A DNA stretch of 64,000 nt from an uncultured beta proteobacterium. Lineage in GTDB: Bacteria; Pseudomonadota; Gammaproteobacteria; Burkholderiales; Rhodocyclaceae. A model generated the notes under the pieces. The model saw only the letters and a program-made list of their open reading frames with translations, ran no database searches and had not been told where the DNA came from. A program made the position numbers and the translations under genes. This document shows positions 21,548-30,424 of this stretch, in pieces. The stretch's first letter is position 1, and the number at the start of each line of letters is the position of its first letter. Location of the stretch: assembly GCA_903908065.1 (NCBI GenBank), contig CAIVQO010000007.1:1-64000 (forward strand). The letters run 5' to 3'.

Positions 21548-23050
21548 GTGCCCACCTCCTCATTCAATCTCGACAACAGCTACGCCCGCGCCCTGCCCGG
21601 TTGCTACGTGGCCTGGCCGCCGGCGCCGGTGGCGGCGCCGCGCCTGCTCCATTTCAATCATGCCCTGGCCGACGAGCTTGGGCTCGGCCTCGATGCCGCA
21701 GGTGCGGACGAACTGGCGGCCCTGTTCTCCGGCCAGGCCCTGCCGGAGCATGTGGCGCCGATCGCCCAGGCCTATGCCGGGCACCAGTTCGGCAATTTCT
21801 CGCCGCAGCTGGGCGACGGGCGCGCCCTGCTGCTGGGCGAAGCCATCGACCGCCACGGCCGGCGCCGCGACCTGGCCTTCAAGGGCTCGGGGCGTACGCC
21901 GTTTTCGCGCAACGGCGACGGCAAGGCCGCCGTCGGGCCGATGCTGCGCGAAGTGCTGATCGGCGAAGCCATGCATGCGCTGGGGATTCCAACCACGCGC
22001 GCGCTGGCGGTGGTCGCCACCGGCGAGCCGGTATATCGCGAGCAGACGCTGCCGGGCGCCATCCTGACGCGTGTCGCCGCCAGCCACATCCGCGTCGGCA
22101 CCTTCGAGTATTTCGCCGCGCGCGAAGACCGCGAGCGACTGAAGCAGTTGGCCGACTACAGCATCGCCCGCCACGATGCCGAATTCGCCGATGCGCCGGA
22201 CCGCCATGCGCACTGGCTGCGTGCCGTCGCCGAACGACAGTCGGCGCTGCTGGCACGGTGGATGAATGTCGGCTTCATCCATGGCGTGATGAACACCGAC
22301 AACATGAGCATCGCCGGCGAGAGCATCGACTTCGGCCCCTGCGCCTTCATGGAGGCCTACCACCCGGCCACGGTGTTCAGTTCGATCGACCAGCACGGAC
22401 GCTATGCCTACGCCAACCAGCCCGGCATCGCGCAGTGGAACCTGGCGCGTTTCGCCGAGGCGATCCTGCCCCTGCTCGCCGACGACGAAGACAAGGCGGT
22501 GGAAATTGCCACCGATATCCTCGCCGGATTCGGTGAGCGTTATCGCCGCCACTGGCTGCAGGGCGTGCGTACCAAGCTGGGTCTGGATCCCGCACTGACC
22601 CGGTCCAACGACGACGACCCGCGCGACAGGGCGCTGGCCGAGGACTGGCTCGCACTGCTGCAGGCCGGCAATGTCGATTACACCCTGGCCTGGCGCCGCA
22701 TGGCCGACGCGGCGGAGGGCCGCCCGGAGCCGCTGCAAGCGCTGTTTGCCGACACCCCCGCCCTGCAGGCCTGGCTGGCGCGCTGGCAGGAGCGCTGCGC
22801 CGCCGAAGCGCCCCTGTCTGGCGCACAGCGCGCCCAGGCCATGCGCCGGGTGAATCCCGTCATCATTCCGCGCAACCATCGCGTCGAGGAAGCACTCGAG
22901 GCCGCCTCGGCCCGCGGCGACCTCGGGCCTTTCGAAGCCCTGCTCGCTGCGCTGCGCCGCCCCTTCGACGACGATCCGCAGTTCGCCCGCTACGCCGAGC
23001 CGGCCCCGAGCGGATACACCGCCGGCTATCGCACCTTCTGCGGTACCTGA
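21548..23050 (+). CDS. selO: Protein adenylyltransferase SelO
   Basis: 500 residues from GTG 21548 (VPTSSFNLDNSYARALPG). SelO pseudokinases transfer AMP from ATP to Ser/Thr/Tyr of proteins, in redox stress control. Family marks: AYAGHQFGNFSPQLGDGRA, AFKGSGRTPFSRNGDGKA, VGTFEYFAAR, FIHGVMNTDNMSIAGESID and FGPCAFMEAY, and a C-terminal TFCGT with cysteine where eukaryotic members have selenocysteine. Monocistronic, diverging from the toxin-antitoxin operon and converging on the truncated glycosyltransferase gene. Confidence 0.95.
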   Translation: MPTSSFNLDNSYARALPGCYVAWPPAPVAAPRLLHFNHALADELGLGLDAAGADELAALFSGQALPEHVAPIAQAYAGHQFGNFSPQLGDGRALLLGEAIDRHGRRRDLAFKGSGRTPFSRNGDGKAAVGPMLREVLIGEAMHALGIPTTRALAVVATGEPVYREQTLPGAILTRVAASHIRVGTFEYFAAREDRERLKQLADYSIARHDAEFADAPDRHAHWLRAVAERQSALLARWMNVGFIHGVMNTDNMSIAGESIDFGPCAFMEAYHPATVFSSIDQHGRYAYANQPGIAQWNLARFAEAILPLLADDEDKAVEIATDILAGFGERYRRHWLQGVRTKLGLDPALTRSNDDDPRDRALAEDWLALLQAGNVDYTLAWRRMADAAEGRPEPLQALFADTPALQAWLARWQERCAAEAPLSGAQRAQAMRRVNPVIIPRNHRVEEALEAASARGDLGPFEALLAALRRPFDDDPQFARYAEPAPSGYTAGYRTFCGT

Positions 23051-23071
23051 GCCGCCGGCCGCATCCCGGCC

Positions 23072-23902
23072 TCAGGCAAAGGGGGGCGGAATGCGCTCGC
23101 CGGCAGCCAGCGCTTCCAGCCGGTCGGCAAGGAGCGCCGCGCCGTCGCTGCCGCGCAAGCGCTGCGCCGCCGCCTGCCGAGGGCGCGGATCCATGGCCAG
23201 CGTAGCGTCGAGGGCGCGGCGCAGCCCCTCGGCCGTAACCTTTTCCAGCGACCCGGCGAGGGGCGCCAGGCCGGCGCGATGCAGGCAGGCGGCGTGGTGG
23301 TATTGATCGAGGATCAGTGGCAGCAGGACTTGCGGCACGCCGGCGCGCAAGGCCGTCGCGGTCGTGCCCGAACCGCCGTGGTGGATCACCGCCGCGACCC
23401 GCGTGAACAGCTTCGCATGTGGCACGTCGCCGACCGCGACGCGCCAGCCCGGCGGCAGATCGCCCGCGCCGAGCCCGGCCCATCCCGCGCCGAGCAGCAC
23501 GCGCCGCCCGCCGGAGGACAGGGCTTGCCGCAGCAGGCCGCCAATGCGCGTGGTGGCATCGCCCGACATGCTGCCGAAACCGACGAACACCGGCGGATCG
23601 CCCGCCGCCAGCCAGTCATCGAGTTCCGCATCGAGGCGCCGCTCGTCCTCGTAGTACAGGAAGCTGGCATAGGGCACGCGTGAGGCCCATTCGGACGAGG
23701 GCGGCAGGATCTCGCGGTCGGCCGCCACCAGCCAGGGCATGTCGCGACACAGGTGGTCGAAGATGTGGATCGGCGCCAACCCCAGCCGGGCACGCCCGAG
23801 ATTGATCGGCGCGCCGAAGGTACGCTGGCTGAAGCGATGCGTCAGTGACCACAGCAGGGAATTGATCCAGCGCGGCAGGTCCTGCCAGGGTGAATTTGAT
23901 GC
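23072..23902 (-). pseudogene. 5'-truncated UDP-glycosyltransferase (GT1) remnant
   Basis: Only the C-terminal part of an erythromycin/sterol-glycosyltransferase-like GT1 protein is present, about 275 codons. It begins around LPRWINSLLWSLTHRF, which lies in the middle of normal 400-430 residue proteins, continues through GLAPIHIFDHLCRDMPW and FVGFGSMSGD, and ends normally after the donor-site motif IHHGGSGTTATALRAGVPQ and PLILDQ. The frame stays open upstream but there it runs antisense to nnrS and has no family similarity that I can see. I find no good start codon near 23902. The gene probably lost its 5' half by deletion next to nnrS. Confidence 0.72.
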
Positions 23903-24025
23903 GCGCCTCCCATTGCGGCCTTGCCCGTCCCGGCGGGCACCGGGGCCTTGGCCTTGCCGGATTCTAGGCGACAGCGGCCCGGCGTATGGCCCATAATCCG
24001 CGCACCGCCACCTCGCCCGCCTGCC

Positions 24026-25201
24026 GTGCCACGAACCGCCGTCTGGTCCAGCGCCTTCCGCCCCTTCTACCTGCTTGGCGCCGCCTATGCGCCGCTGCTG
24101 GCGGCGGCCTGGCTGGCGGCCTGGCTCGGGCTGTGGGTGGTGCCGGCCGGCCTGCCGCTGAAACTGGTGCATGGCCACGAATTCATCTTCGGCTTTGCCG
24201 CCGCGATCATCTTCGGCGTGGTGATCACGGCGCTGCCGAGCTGGGCCGGCACCGAGGAAATCGACGGCGGGCGCCTCGCCCTGCTGCTGGCCCTCTGGCT
24301 GGCCGGACGTGTCGGCTTCTGGCTTGCGCCCTGGCTGCCGCCGCCCTTGCCGGCCCTGCTCGACTGCCTGCTGTATGCCGCCGCGCTGTTCATGCTGGCG
24401 CCGGCGCTGCTGCACGTGAAGAACCGGCTCTACCTGCTGCTGTTGCCGATACTCGCGGCACTGTTTGTCGCCAACCTGGTCTTCCACCACGCCGCCGTGC
24501 GCGGCGACGCGGCACTGGCCGGGCTGGCGCTGCGCGGCGCGATCTGGGCCATCGTCGTGCTTTACGTGCTGAAAGGCGGCGTGCTGGCGCCGATCTTCAC
24601 CGGCAACGCGCTGCGCGAGACGGGGCGCGGCACCCAGACGCCCTTCCTGATGCCATTGGAAACCGCCGCCCTGATCGCGCTGCTATTGCTGGTCGGCTTC
24701 GACCTGGCCGGCGCGCCGCGGGCCCTGAGCGGCGGCGCGGCACTGGCCTGCGCCCTGCTCTACGGCTGGCGCAGCGCACGCTGGCAAGGCTGGCGTGTTG
24801 CCGACCACCCGCTGCTGCTGGCCATGCACCTTGGCTTCGCCTGGCTGCTGCTGGCCTTTGCGCTCAAGGCCGTGGCCGACCTGAGCGGCGCGATCGCGGA
24901 AGCCAGCTGGCTGCATGCCTTCACCGTCGGCAGCCTGGGCATGATGATGCTGGGCCTGATGACCCGCGTCAGCCAGCGCCACACCGGCCGCCCGCTGAGC
25001 ATGCCGCGCGCCATGCAGTACGCCTGCGGACTGATGTTCCTCGCCGCCGCGTTGCGCGTGGTTTCAGGAGTCGGCGCTGGCAACACGGCGCTGATCGGGC
25101 TGGCCACCCTGCTCTGGGCTACGGCCTTCGCGATCTACCTCTCGTGTTATGCGAGGATACTGGTTTCACCCAGCCTGCCGCGCACAGGCGAGCCGACATG
25201 A
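24026..25201 (+). CDS. nnrS: NnrS family haem-copper membrane protein
   Basis: 391 residues from GTG 24026 (VPRTAVWSSAFRPFYLLGA), the normal start position for the family; the longer frame is not supported. About 12 hydrophobic segments. Family marks: FRPFYLLGAAYA near the N-terminus, KLVHGHEFIFGFAAAIIFGV, TALPSWAG, NLVFHHAAV and the late MTRVSQRHTGR. NnrS is linked to relief of nitric oxide stress and to denitrification. Its stop overlaps the start of the acyl-CoA synthetase gene by 4 bp, an uncommon pairing. Confidence 0.93.
   Translation: MPRTAVWSSAFRPFYLLGAAYAPLLAAAWLAAWLGLWVVPAGLPLKLVHGHEFIFGFAAAIIFGVVITALPSWAGTEEIDGGRLALLLALWLAGRVGFWLAPWLPPPLPALLDCLLYAAALFMLAPALLHVKNRLYLLLLPILAALFVANLVFHHAAVRGDAALAGLALRGAIWAIVVLYVLKGGVLAPIFTGNALRETGRGTQTPFLMPLETAALIALLLLVGFDLAGAPRALSGGAALACALLYGWRSARWQGWRVADHPLLLAMHLGFAWLLLAFALKAVADLSGAIAEASWLHAFTVGSLGMMMLGLMTRVSQRHTGRPLSMPRAMQYACGLMFLAAALRVVSGVGAGNTALIGLATLLWATAFAIYLSCYARILVSPSLPRTGEPT
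25066..25091 (-). repeat. Dispersed 26-bp repeat, copy within nnrS
   Basis: Minus-strand reading GCGCCGT GT TGCCAGCGCCGACT then CCT. It shares the CCT ending with the copies at 4979 and 30845. Confidence 0.5.
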
Positions 25202-26700
25202 ACCCCGCCCTGCTCCTCGCCCGTACCGCCCGCCAGCACCCCGATCGCCCTGCGCTGGCTGTCGGCACCCGCGTCGTCGCGAGTTATGCCGGGTTCGCCG
25301 AGAGCGTCGCCCGACTGGCGGCCGGACTGTCGCGGCAACTGGGCCCCGGCGCGCGGGTCGGCCTGGTGATGAAGAACTGCCCCGAGTATGCCGTGGCGAT
25401 GTTCGCCTGCTGGCACGCCGGGCTTGTGGCGGTGCCGATCAATGCCAAGCTTCATCCGAAGGAGCTCGAATACATCCTCGGCCACAGTGGCTGCCGGCTG
25501 TGCTTTGCCACGCCCGAGCTGTACCCGGCGCTCGCCGGACTCGCCGTGCCGGACCTGGCCGATGCGGTCGAGGTCGGCAGCGCCGCGTGGAATGCGCTGT
25601 TCGCCGCGCCGATCGAGGTGGCGACCCGGAGCGCCGACGACGCGGCCTGGCTGTTCTACACCAGCGGCACCACCGGGCGGCCCAAGGGCGTGACGCTGAC
25701 CACCCGCAACCTGATGGCGGCGCTGCTCAATTATTTTGCCGATGTCGATGCCATCACGCCGGGCGACGCCATCATCCACGCCGCGCCGATGTCGCACGGC
25801 TCGGGCTTCTACATGCTGCCGCACGTGGCTCACGGCGGGCTCAACGTCACGCCGGAATCGGGCGGTTTCGAACCGGCCGAGGTGTTCGAGCTGCTGCGCG
25901 CGCATCGCGGCGTGACGATGTTTGCCGCACCGACCATGGTCAAGCGCCTGGTGGACCACCGCGACGGCGGCGCCGTGCCGGGGCTGAAGACCATCGTCTA
26001 CGGCGGCGGGCCGATGTACGTCGCCGACTGCCAGGCGGCGCGGGAACGCTTCGGCAATGTGCTGGTGCAGATCTACGGCCAGGGCGAATCGCCGATGACC
26101 ATCACCTGCCTGCCGCGCGCCGACCATGCCGACACCGCGCATCCGCGCCATCTGGAGCGGCTGGCTTCGGTCGGCCCGGCCTTCACCGGGGTCGAGGTCC
26201 GCGTCGCCGGCGCCGACGACGAAGCGCTGCCGGCAGGCGAGATCGGCGAAGTGCTGGTGCGCGGCGACACGGTGATGGCCGGCTACTGGGACAATCCGGC
26301 GGCGACCGCAGACACCCTGCGCAACGGCTGGCTGCACACCGGCGACGTCGGCAGCCTGGATGCCGACGGCTACCTGACGCTGAAGGACCGCAGCAAGGAC
26401 GTGATCATTTCAGGCGGCTCCAACATCTACCCGCGCGAGGTCGAAGAAGTCTTGCTGCGCCATCCGGCGGTGAGCGAGGTCTCGGTCGTCGGCCTGGCCG
26501 ACGCCGAATGGGGCGAGATCGTGGTGGCCTTCATCGTGCCGCGCGGCGCGGCGCCGGACACGGCCGAGCTGGATGCGCTGTGCCTCGACAACATCGCGCG
26601 CTTCAAGCGGCCAAAACGCTATGTGATGCTCGACGCATTGCCCAAGAACAATACCGGAAAGGTATTGAAGACGGCGTTGCGCGAAGGGCTTTGCAGGTAA
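25198..26700 (+). CDS. AMP-forming acyl-CoA synthetase
   Basis: 500 residues. ATG overlaps the nnrS stop (ATGA). ANL superfamily motifs: LFYTSGTTGRPKGVTL (P-loop), IYGQGESPMT, GWLHTGDVG, KDRSKDVIISGGSNIYPREVE and the catalytic Lys in KNNTGKVLK near the C-terminus. It activates a carboxylic acid as acyl-AMP and transfers it to CoA. Substrate unknown; overall look is medium/long-chain or aryl acid type. The ClpX-like gene follows 10 bp later, so the three genes nnrS, ligase and ATPase are probably one operon. Confidence 0.9.
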   Translation: MNPALLLARTARQHPDRPALAVGTRVVASYAGFAESVARLAAGLSRQLGPGARVGLVMKNCPEYAVAMFACWHAGLVAVPINAKLHPKELEYILGHSGCRLCFATPELYPALAGLAVPDLADAVEVGSAAWNALFAAPIEVATRSADDAAWLFYTSGTTGRPKGVTLTTRNLMAALLNYFADVDAITPGDAIIHAAPMSHGSGFYMLPHVAHGGLNVTPESGGFEPAEVFELLRAHRGVTMFAAPTMVKRLVDHRDGGAVPGLKTIVYGGGPMYVADCQAARERFGNVLVQIYGQGESPMTITCLPRADHADTAHPRHLERLASVGPAFTGVEVRVAGADDEALPAGEIGEVLVRGDTVMAGYWDNPAATADTLRNGWLHTGDVGSLDADGYLTLKDRSKDVIISGGSNIYPREVEEVLLRHPAVSEVSVVGLADAEWGEIVVAFIVPRGAAPDTAELDALCLDNIARFKRPKRYVMLDALPKNNTGKVLKTALREGLCR

Positions 26701-26710
26701 GCTTCGGTCC

Positions 26711-27724
26711 ATGCAGACCACCATGACCCCCAGCCAGATCGTCAAATTCCTCGACCAGCACGTGGTCGGACAGGAGGAAGCCAAGCGCCAGCTGGCCGTT
26801 GCGGTCTATACCCACTACCGCAAGATCGAGCTGGCGGCGCCGGAACGGCTGGAAGTGATCAAGAGCAACGTGCTGCTGATCGGTCCCACCGGCACCGGCA
26901 AGACGCTGCTGTGCGAGACGCTCTCGCGCGTGCTGGGCGTGCCCTTCGTCACCGCCAACGCCACCTCGCTGGCGCAAAGCGAGTATGTCAATGACGAGAT
27001 CGTCGCCATCCTCGAACGCCTGATCGACAAGGCGGCAGGCGATGTGGCCAGGGCGCAGCGCGGTATCGTCTTCATCGACGAGATCGACAAGCTCAAGGTC
27101 ACCGAGGCGCAGCAGAACCAGCTGCGCGGCACCTCCGGCGAGGGCGTGCAGCATGCGCTGCTGAAGATCATGGAAGGTGCGCCGGTGAAGTTGCGCGAAA
27201 GCGCCTACATCGACACCACCGAGATCCTTTTCATCTGCGGCGGAGCCTTCGTCGGCATCGAGGCCATCCTTTCCCGCACCCACAGTTTCGGTTTCATCTC
27301 CACCTCCGAAGACGACAACCAGAAGCTGCTCGACCGGCTCAACGCCCGCATCAAGCCGACCGACCTGTTCGAATATGGCCTGATCCAGGAGTTCGCCGGG
27401 CGCCTGCCCATCGTGGCGCCGATGAAGCCGCTGTCGCGCGACATGATGATGCGCATCATGACGGAGCCGCGAAATTCGATCTACGCCCAGTACCGGCAGA
27501 TCCTCGCCACCGCCGGCGTCGACCTGGTGATCGAGCCGCTGGCCTTCGAGCAGATCGCCGACCTGGCCATGGAATACAAGGTCGGCGCCCGCAGCCTGCG
27601 CGGCATCTTCGAGGAAATGCTGACGCCCGTGATCTACCTGGTGCCCGACCATCCCGAGGTCAAGCAGGTGCGGATCACCTCGCTGTTCGAAAACCCCCGC
27701 TACATCGGCCAGAAAACTGCCTGA
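26711..27724 (+). CDS. ClpX-like AAA+ ATPase lacking the zinc-binding domain
   Basis: 337 residues, about 90 fewer than ClpX, because the N-terminal zinc finger (four-cysteine dimerisation domain) is absent: the protein begins at the AAA+ core with IVKFLDQHVVGQEEAKRQLA. Walker A GPTGTGKT (58-65), Walker B IVFIDE (119-124), sensor 2 GARSLRG. The pore loop that is GYVG in ClpX reads EYVN (91-94), the RKH loop region reads APVKLRESAYID, and the ClpP-docking IGF loop position reads SFGF (192-195). So it is probably a specialised unfoldase or remodelling ATPase, and binding to ClpP is uncertain. A second start (ATG 26723) is possible. Confidence 0.87.
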   Translation: MQTTMTPSQIVKFLDQHVVGQEEAKRQLAVAVYTHYRKIELAAPERLEVIKSNVLLIGPTGTGKTLLCETLSRVLGVPFVTANATSLAQSEYVNDEIVAILERLIDKAAGDVARAQRGIVFIDEIDKLKVTEAQQNQLRGTSGEGVQHALLKIMEGAPVKLRESAYIDTTEILFICGGAFVGIEAILSRTHSFGFISTSEDDNQKLLDRLNARIKPTDLFEYGLIQEFAGRLPIVAPMKPLSRDMMMRIMTEPRNSIYAQYRQILATAGVDLVIEPLAFEQIADLAMEYKVGARSLRGIFEEMLTPVIYLVPDHPEVKQVRITSLFENPRYIGQKTA

Positions 27725-27735
27725 AACCCTGCGGA

Positions 27736-27761
27736 TCGCCGTCTCGCCGGCGCCGACTTTT
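27736..27761 (+). repeat. Dispersed 26-bp repeat, intergenic
   Basis: TCGCCGT CT CGCCGGCGCCGACTTTT, two differences from the consensus. It lies 12 bp behind the ClpX-like gene and just before the promoter at 27775. Confidence 0.65.
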
Positions 27762-27774
27762 GGCGGCGGGGAGA

Positions 27775-27821
27775 TTGAACCGGCGCGACGATTGTTGGAT
27801 AATCCATTGTATACCGCATAC
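27775..27821 (+). promoter_or_regulatory. Sigma70 promoter with operator of the GTATAC class
   Basis: -35 TTGAAC (27775-27780), 17-bp spacer, -10 GATAAT (27798-27803). The operator-like GTATAC C GCATAC covers 27809-27821, at the expected transcription start. The same motif lies at promoters at 39919 and 48178. A repressor bound here should block initiation. Confidence 0.65.
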
Positions 27822-27833
27822 AAGGATGCCGAC

Positions 27834-29846
27834 ATGACCGCCCGCTTCGCCAATCCGCTGCTTGCCACCCCTGCCCGCCCCCTGCCCCGCACCGTCGCCA
27901 TCATCGGTGCCGGCACCATCGGCCCCGACATCGGCTACTACCTGAAGAGCGCACTGCCCGGCCTCAAGCTCTACCTGGTCGACGTGAACCAGAAGGCCGT
28001 CGAAGCCGCCCTGCTGCGCTTTGCCGAATATTCGAAGAAGGCCGTGGCGCGCGGCAAGATGAGCGAGGTCGAAGCCAAGGACGTGATCCACAACCTGTAC
28101 GGCACCATGGATTACGCCGACATCGCCGATGCCGACTGGGTGATCGAGGCGGCTACCGAGAACCTGCCGCTGAAGCGCAAGATCTTCGCCATGATCGAGG
28201 CCGTGGTGCGACCCGATGCGCTGATCACCTCGAACACCAGTTCGCTGCCCGCCGAGTTGATTTTTTCCGAGATGCAGCATCCCGCACGCGCCACGGTGAC
28301 CCACTTCTTCGCCCCGGCCTGGCGCAATCCGGCGGTCGAGGTGATCGAATGGAAGAAGTCGGACCCGGCCGTGGTCGAGTACCTGCGCTGGGCCTTCTGC
28401 ATGACCGGCAAGGTGCCGCTGCTCACTGCCGACGTTGCCTGCTTCATGCTCGACCGCATCTTCGACAACTGGTGCAACGAATCCGCGATGCTGCTCGATC
28501 GCGCCACCGCCGCCGAAGTGGATAGCGTGGCCGCCGAATTCGTCCATGCCGGCCCCTTCTTCGTGCTCAACATGGCGCACGGCAACCCGATCATCACCGA
28601 GACCAACACCCTGCAGGCCGAGATGGAGGGCTCGCACTACGACCCGGCGCCCATCTTCAAGTCGGTCGACACCTGGGTCACGGTGCCGCCCGGCAAGCGC
28701 GTCGAGGTCGCCGCGCCGACCGCGCGCGCGATCCGCGAGCGCCTGCTCGGCATCCTCTTCTCGCAAAGCGTGGACATCGTCGACCGCAAGATCGGCGATT
28801 CGGCCGACCTCGACCTCGGCTGCCGCCTGGCGCTCGGCTTCAAGCACGGCCCGCTCGACCTGATGCGCAGCCTGGGCGAGCAGACCACCGGCCAGGCCCT
28901 GATCCGCCTGCGCACCGAGCGTGCCGGCATGCCGATGCCGACCCGCCCCTTCGACGCCTACCAGGGCTTCCTGCGCCACATCCTGGTCGACGACCTGGGC
29001 GACGTTAAGGTAATCACGCTGCGCCGCCCCGAGGCGATGAACGCGCTGCACGACGAAATGAACAACGAGATCCTCTCGGTGATCAAGCGCTACGAGAACG
29101 ATCCCAAGGTCACCGGCTTCGTCCTCACCGGCTACGGCACCAAGGCCTTCTGTGCCGGCGGCGACATCGGCCGCTTCGTGGACATGCTGGGCGACGCACC
29201 GGCCTCGGCGCAGTACGCGCGCGACTGCTCACGCCTGCTGGTGCATCTGGACCAGATGAAGAAGCCCGTGGTCGCAGCCCTCAACGGCATCGCCCTGGGG
29301 GGCGGCTTCGAACTCGCCAGCCGCTGCCACAGCATCGTCGCCCTGAAGCGCGCCTGGATCCAGATGCCCGAGGTGACGCTGGGCATCACCCACGGCATCG
29401 GCGCCATGGCGGTGCCCTACCGCCGCTGGCCGCACGCGGCGCACACTTTCAACGCCATGCTGCGTACCGCCGAGCGCCTGAAGGCGACGCGCGCCCATGA
29501 ACTGGGCATCATCGACGGCCTCGCCGAGGATGTCGACCATCTGGTGGGCATGGCGGTGGCCCGCGTGCGCGAGATGGCGGGCAAGGTCAAGCCGATCGGC
29601 GACGATCCGGTGCAGGTTACGATCAATCCGGTCGAAGCGCGCGCCGCCAGCGGCCAGATCCTGAGCCGCGAGTGCATCGAACTGATGGAACGTTCCATCC
29701 TCGAAGCCGCGGCGGCAAAGAGCTTCGCCGAAGCGCTGGAGGTCGGCTACCGCTCCTTCGGCCAGTCGGCCTGCCTCGACAGCGCCCGTGAAGGCATCAC
29801 CGCCTTCAAGGAAAAGCGCACGCCGGATTTCAGCAAGACGAAGTAA
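27834..29846 (+). CDS. 3-hydroxyacyl-CoA dehydrogenase / enoyl-CoA hydratase fusion
   Basis: 670 residues. ATG 27834 is preferred to 27792 because AAGGA lies 8 bases before it and because 27792-27833 contains the operator. N-terminal dehydrogenase: VAIIGAGTIGPDIGYYL (NAD fold), SNTSSLPAELI, VTHFFAPAWRNPAVEVI. C-terminal hydratase/isomerase (from about 375): GTKAFCAGGDIGRF, ALNGIALGGGFELAS and MPEVTLGITHGIGAM with the two usual catalytic Glu positions. The domain order is opposite to FadB (hydratase first). It would carry two steps of beta-oxidation-like breakdown of ring-cleavage or aryl products. Operon-less, under the shared operator. Confidence 0.9.
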   Translation: MTARFANPLLATPARPLPRTVAIIGAGTIGPDIGYYLKSALPGLKLYLVDVNQKAVEAALLRFAEYSKKAVARGKMSEVEAKDVIHNLYGTMDYADIADADWVIEAATENLPLKRKIFAMIEAVVRPDALITSNTSSLPAELIFSEMQHPARATVTHFFAPAWRNPAVEVIEWKKSDPAVVEYLRWAFCMTGKVPLLTADVACFMLDRIFDNWCNESAMLLDRATAAEVDSVAAEFVHAGPFFVLNMAHGNPIITETNTLQAEMEGSHYDPAPIFKSVDTWVTVPPGKRVEVAAPTARAIRERLLGILFSQSVDIVDRKIGDSADLDLGCRLALGFKHGPLDLMRSLGEQTTGQALIRLRTERAGMPMPTRPFDAYQGFLRHILVDDLGDVKVITLRRPEAMNALHDEMNNEILSVIKRYENDPKVTGFVLTGYGTKAFCAGGDIGRFVDMLGDAPASAQYARDCSRLLVHLDQMKKPVVAALNGIALGGGFELASRCHSIVALKRAWIQMPEVTLGITHGIGAMAVPYRRWPHAAHTFNAMLRTAERLKATRAHELGIIDGLAEDVDHLVGMAVARVREMAGKVKPIGDDPVQVTINPVEARAASGQILSRECIELMERSILEAAAAKSFAEALEVGYRSFGQSACLDSAREGITAFKEKRTPDFSKTK

Positions 29847-29854
29847 GCGCGGGC

Positions 29855-29874
29855 GGGCGGCCTCATGGCCGCCC
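29855..29874. terminator. Hairpin between convergent genes
   Basis: GGGCGGCC, loop TCAT, GGCCGCCC: perfect 8-bp stem between the stops at 29846 (+) and 29881 (-). No T-run, so a weak or Rho-assisted bidirectional terminator. Confidence 0.5.
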
Positions 29875-29880
29875 CGTGCC

Positions 29881-30348
29881 TCACAGCCCCAGGTCGCTCA
29901 GGCCGGGATGGTCGTCCGGTCGCCGCCCGAGCGGCCAATGGAACTTGCGTTCCGACTCCTTGATCGGCAAGTCGTTGATGCTGGCGAAGCGCCGCATCAT
30001 GAAGCCCTGCTCGTTGAATTCCCAGTTTTCGTTGCCGTAAGCGCGCATCCAGTTGCCGGAATCGTCGTGGCATTCGTAGGCGAAGCGCACGGCGATGCGA
30101 TTTCCGGCGCAGGCCCACAACTCCTTGATCAGGCGATACTCGAGTTCCTTCGCCCATTTGCGCTGCAGGAACTGCTTCACCTGCTCGCGGCCGACCGGAA
30201 ACTCGGCACGATTGCGCCAGCGCGTGTCCTCGGTATAGACCAACACCACGCGGTCGGGATCGCGGGTGTTCCACGCGTCTTCCGCCATGCGCACTTTCTG
30301 CGCAGCGGTCTCGGGGGTAAACGGGGGAAGTGGCGGCTTGGTTTCCAT
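29881..30348 (-). CDS. DUF1348 / NTF2-like protein
   Basis: 155 residues from ATG 30348, which has GAGGAG at good distance. The sequence [60 protein letters not shown] and the C-terminal [20 protein letters not shown] match the DUF1348 branch of the NTF2/SnoaL-like cone fold. Function unknown; it may be a small lyase/isomerase or ligand-binding protein. It diverges from the TetR gene, with a perfect palindrome between them, so it is probably the TetR target. Confidence 0.85.
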   Translation of the reverse strand: METKPPLPPFTPETAAQKVRMAEDAWNTRDPDRVVLVYTEDTRWRNRAEFPVGREQVKQFLQRKWAKELEYRLIKELWACAGNRIAVRFAYECHDDSGNWMRAYGNENWEFNEQGFMMRRFASINDLPIKESERKFHWPLGRRPDDHPGLSDLGL

Positions 30349-30389
30349 GCTCTGCTCCTCGCGGTTTTCGGGTTGGGGTCGGCGCAGGA

Positions 30390-30418
30390 TATACAAGGTA
30401 GACAGATCTGTCTACAAT
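30390..30418 (+). promoter_or_regulatory. TetR promoter with perfect 18-bp palindromic operator
   Basis: GTAGACAGATCTGTCTAC (30398-30415) is a perfect palindrome in the divergent region. It overlaps a -10 TACAAT (30413-30418), with a weak -35 TATACA at 30390-30395 (17-bp spacer). The start of transcription would fall at or within one base of ATG 30425, so the TetR mRNA may be leaderless. The palindrome also lies upstream of the opposite gene and can control both. Confidence 0.75.
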
Positions 30419-30424
30419 CGCGCC

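Noticed and set aside
23903-24490. N-terminal 200 residues of the glycosyltransferase frame
   Set aside because: This part runs antisense to the membrane protein NnrS and is Gln/Gly/Arg-rich without glycosyltransferase motifs, so the frame is open only by base composition.
23986-26700. 904-residue ORF covering nnrS and the acyl-CoA synthetase gene
   Set aside because: In its nnrS part it is a shifted, Arg-rich frame; only the portion from 25198 is the true synthetase, which has its own ATG in the nnrS stop.
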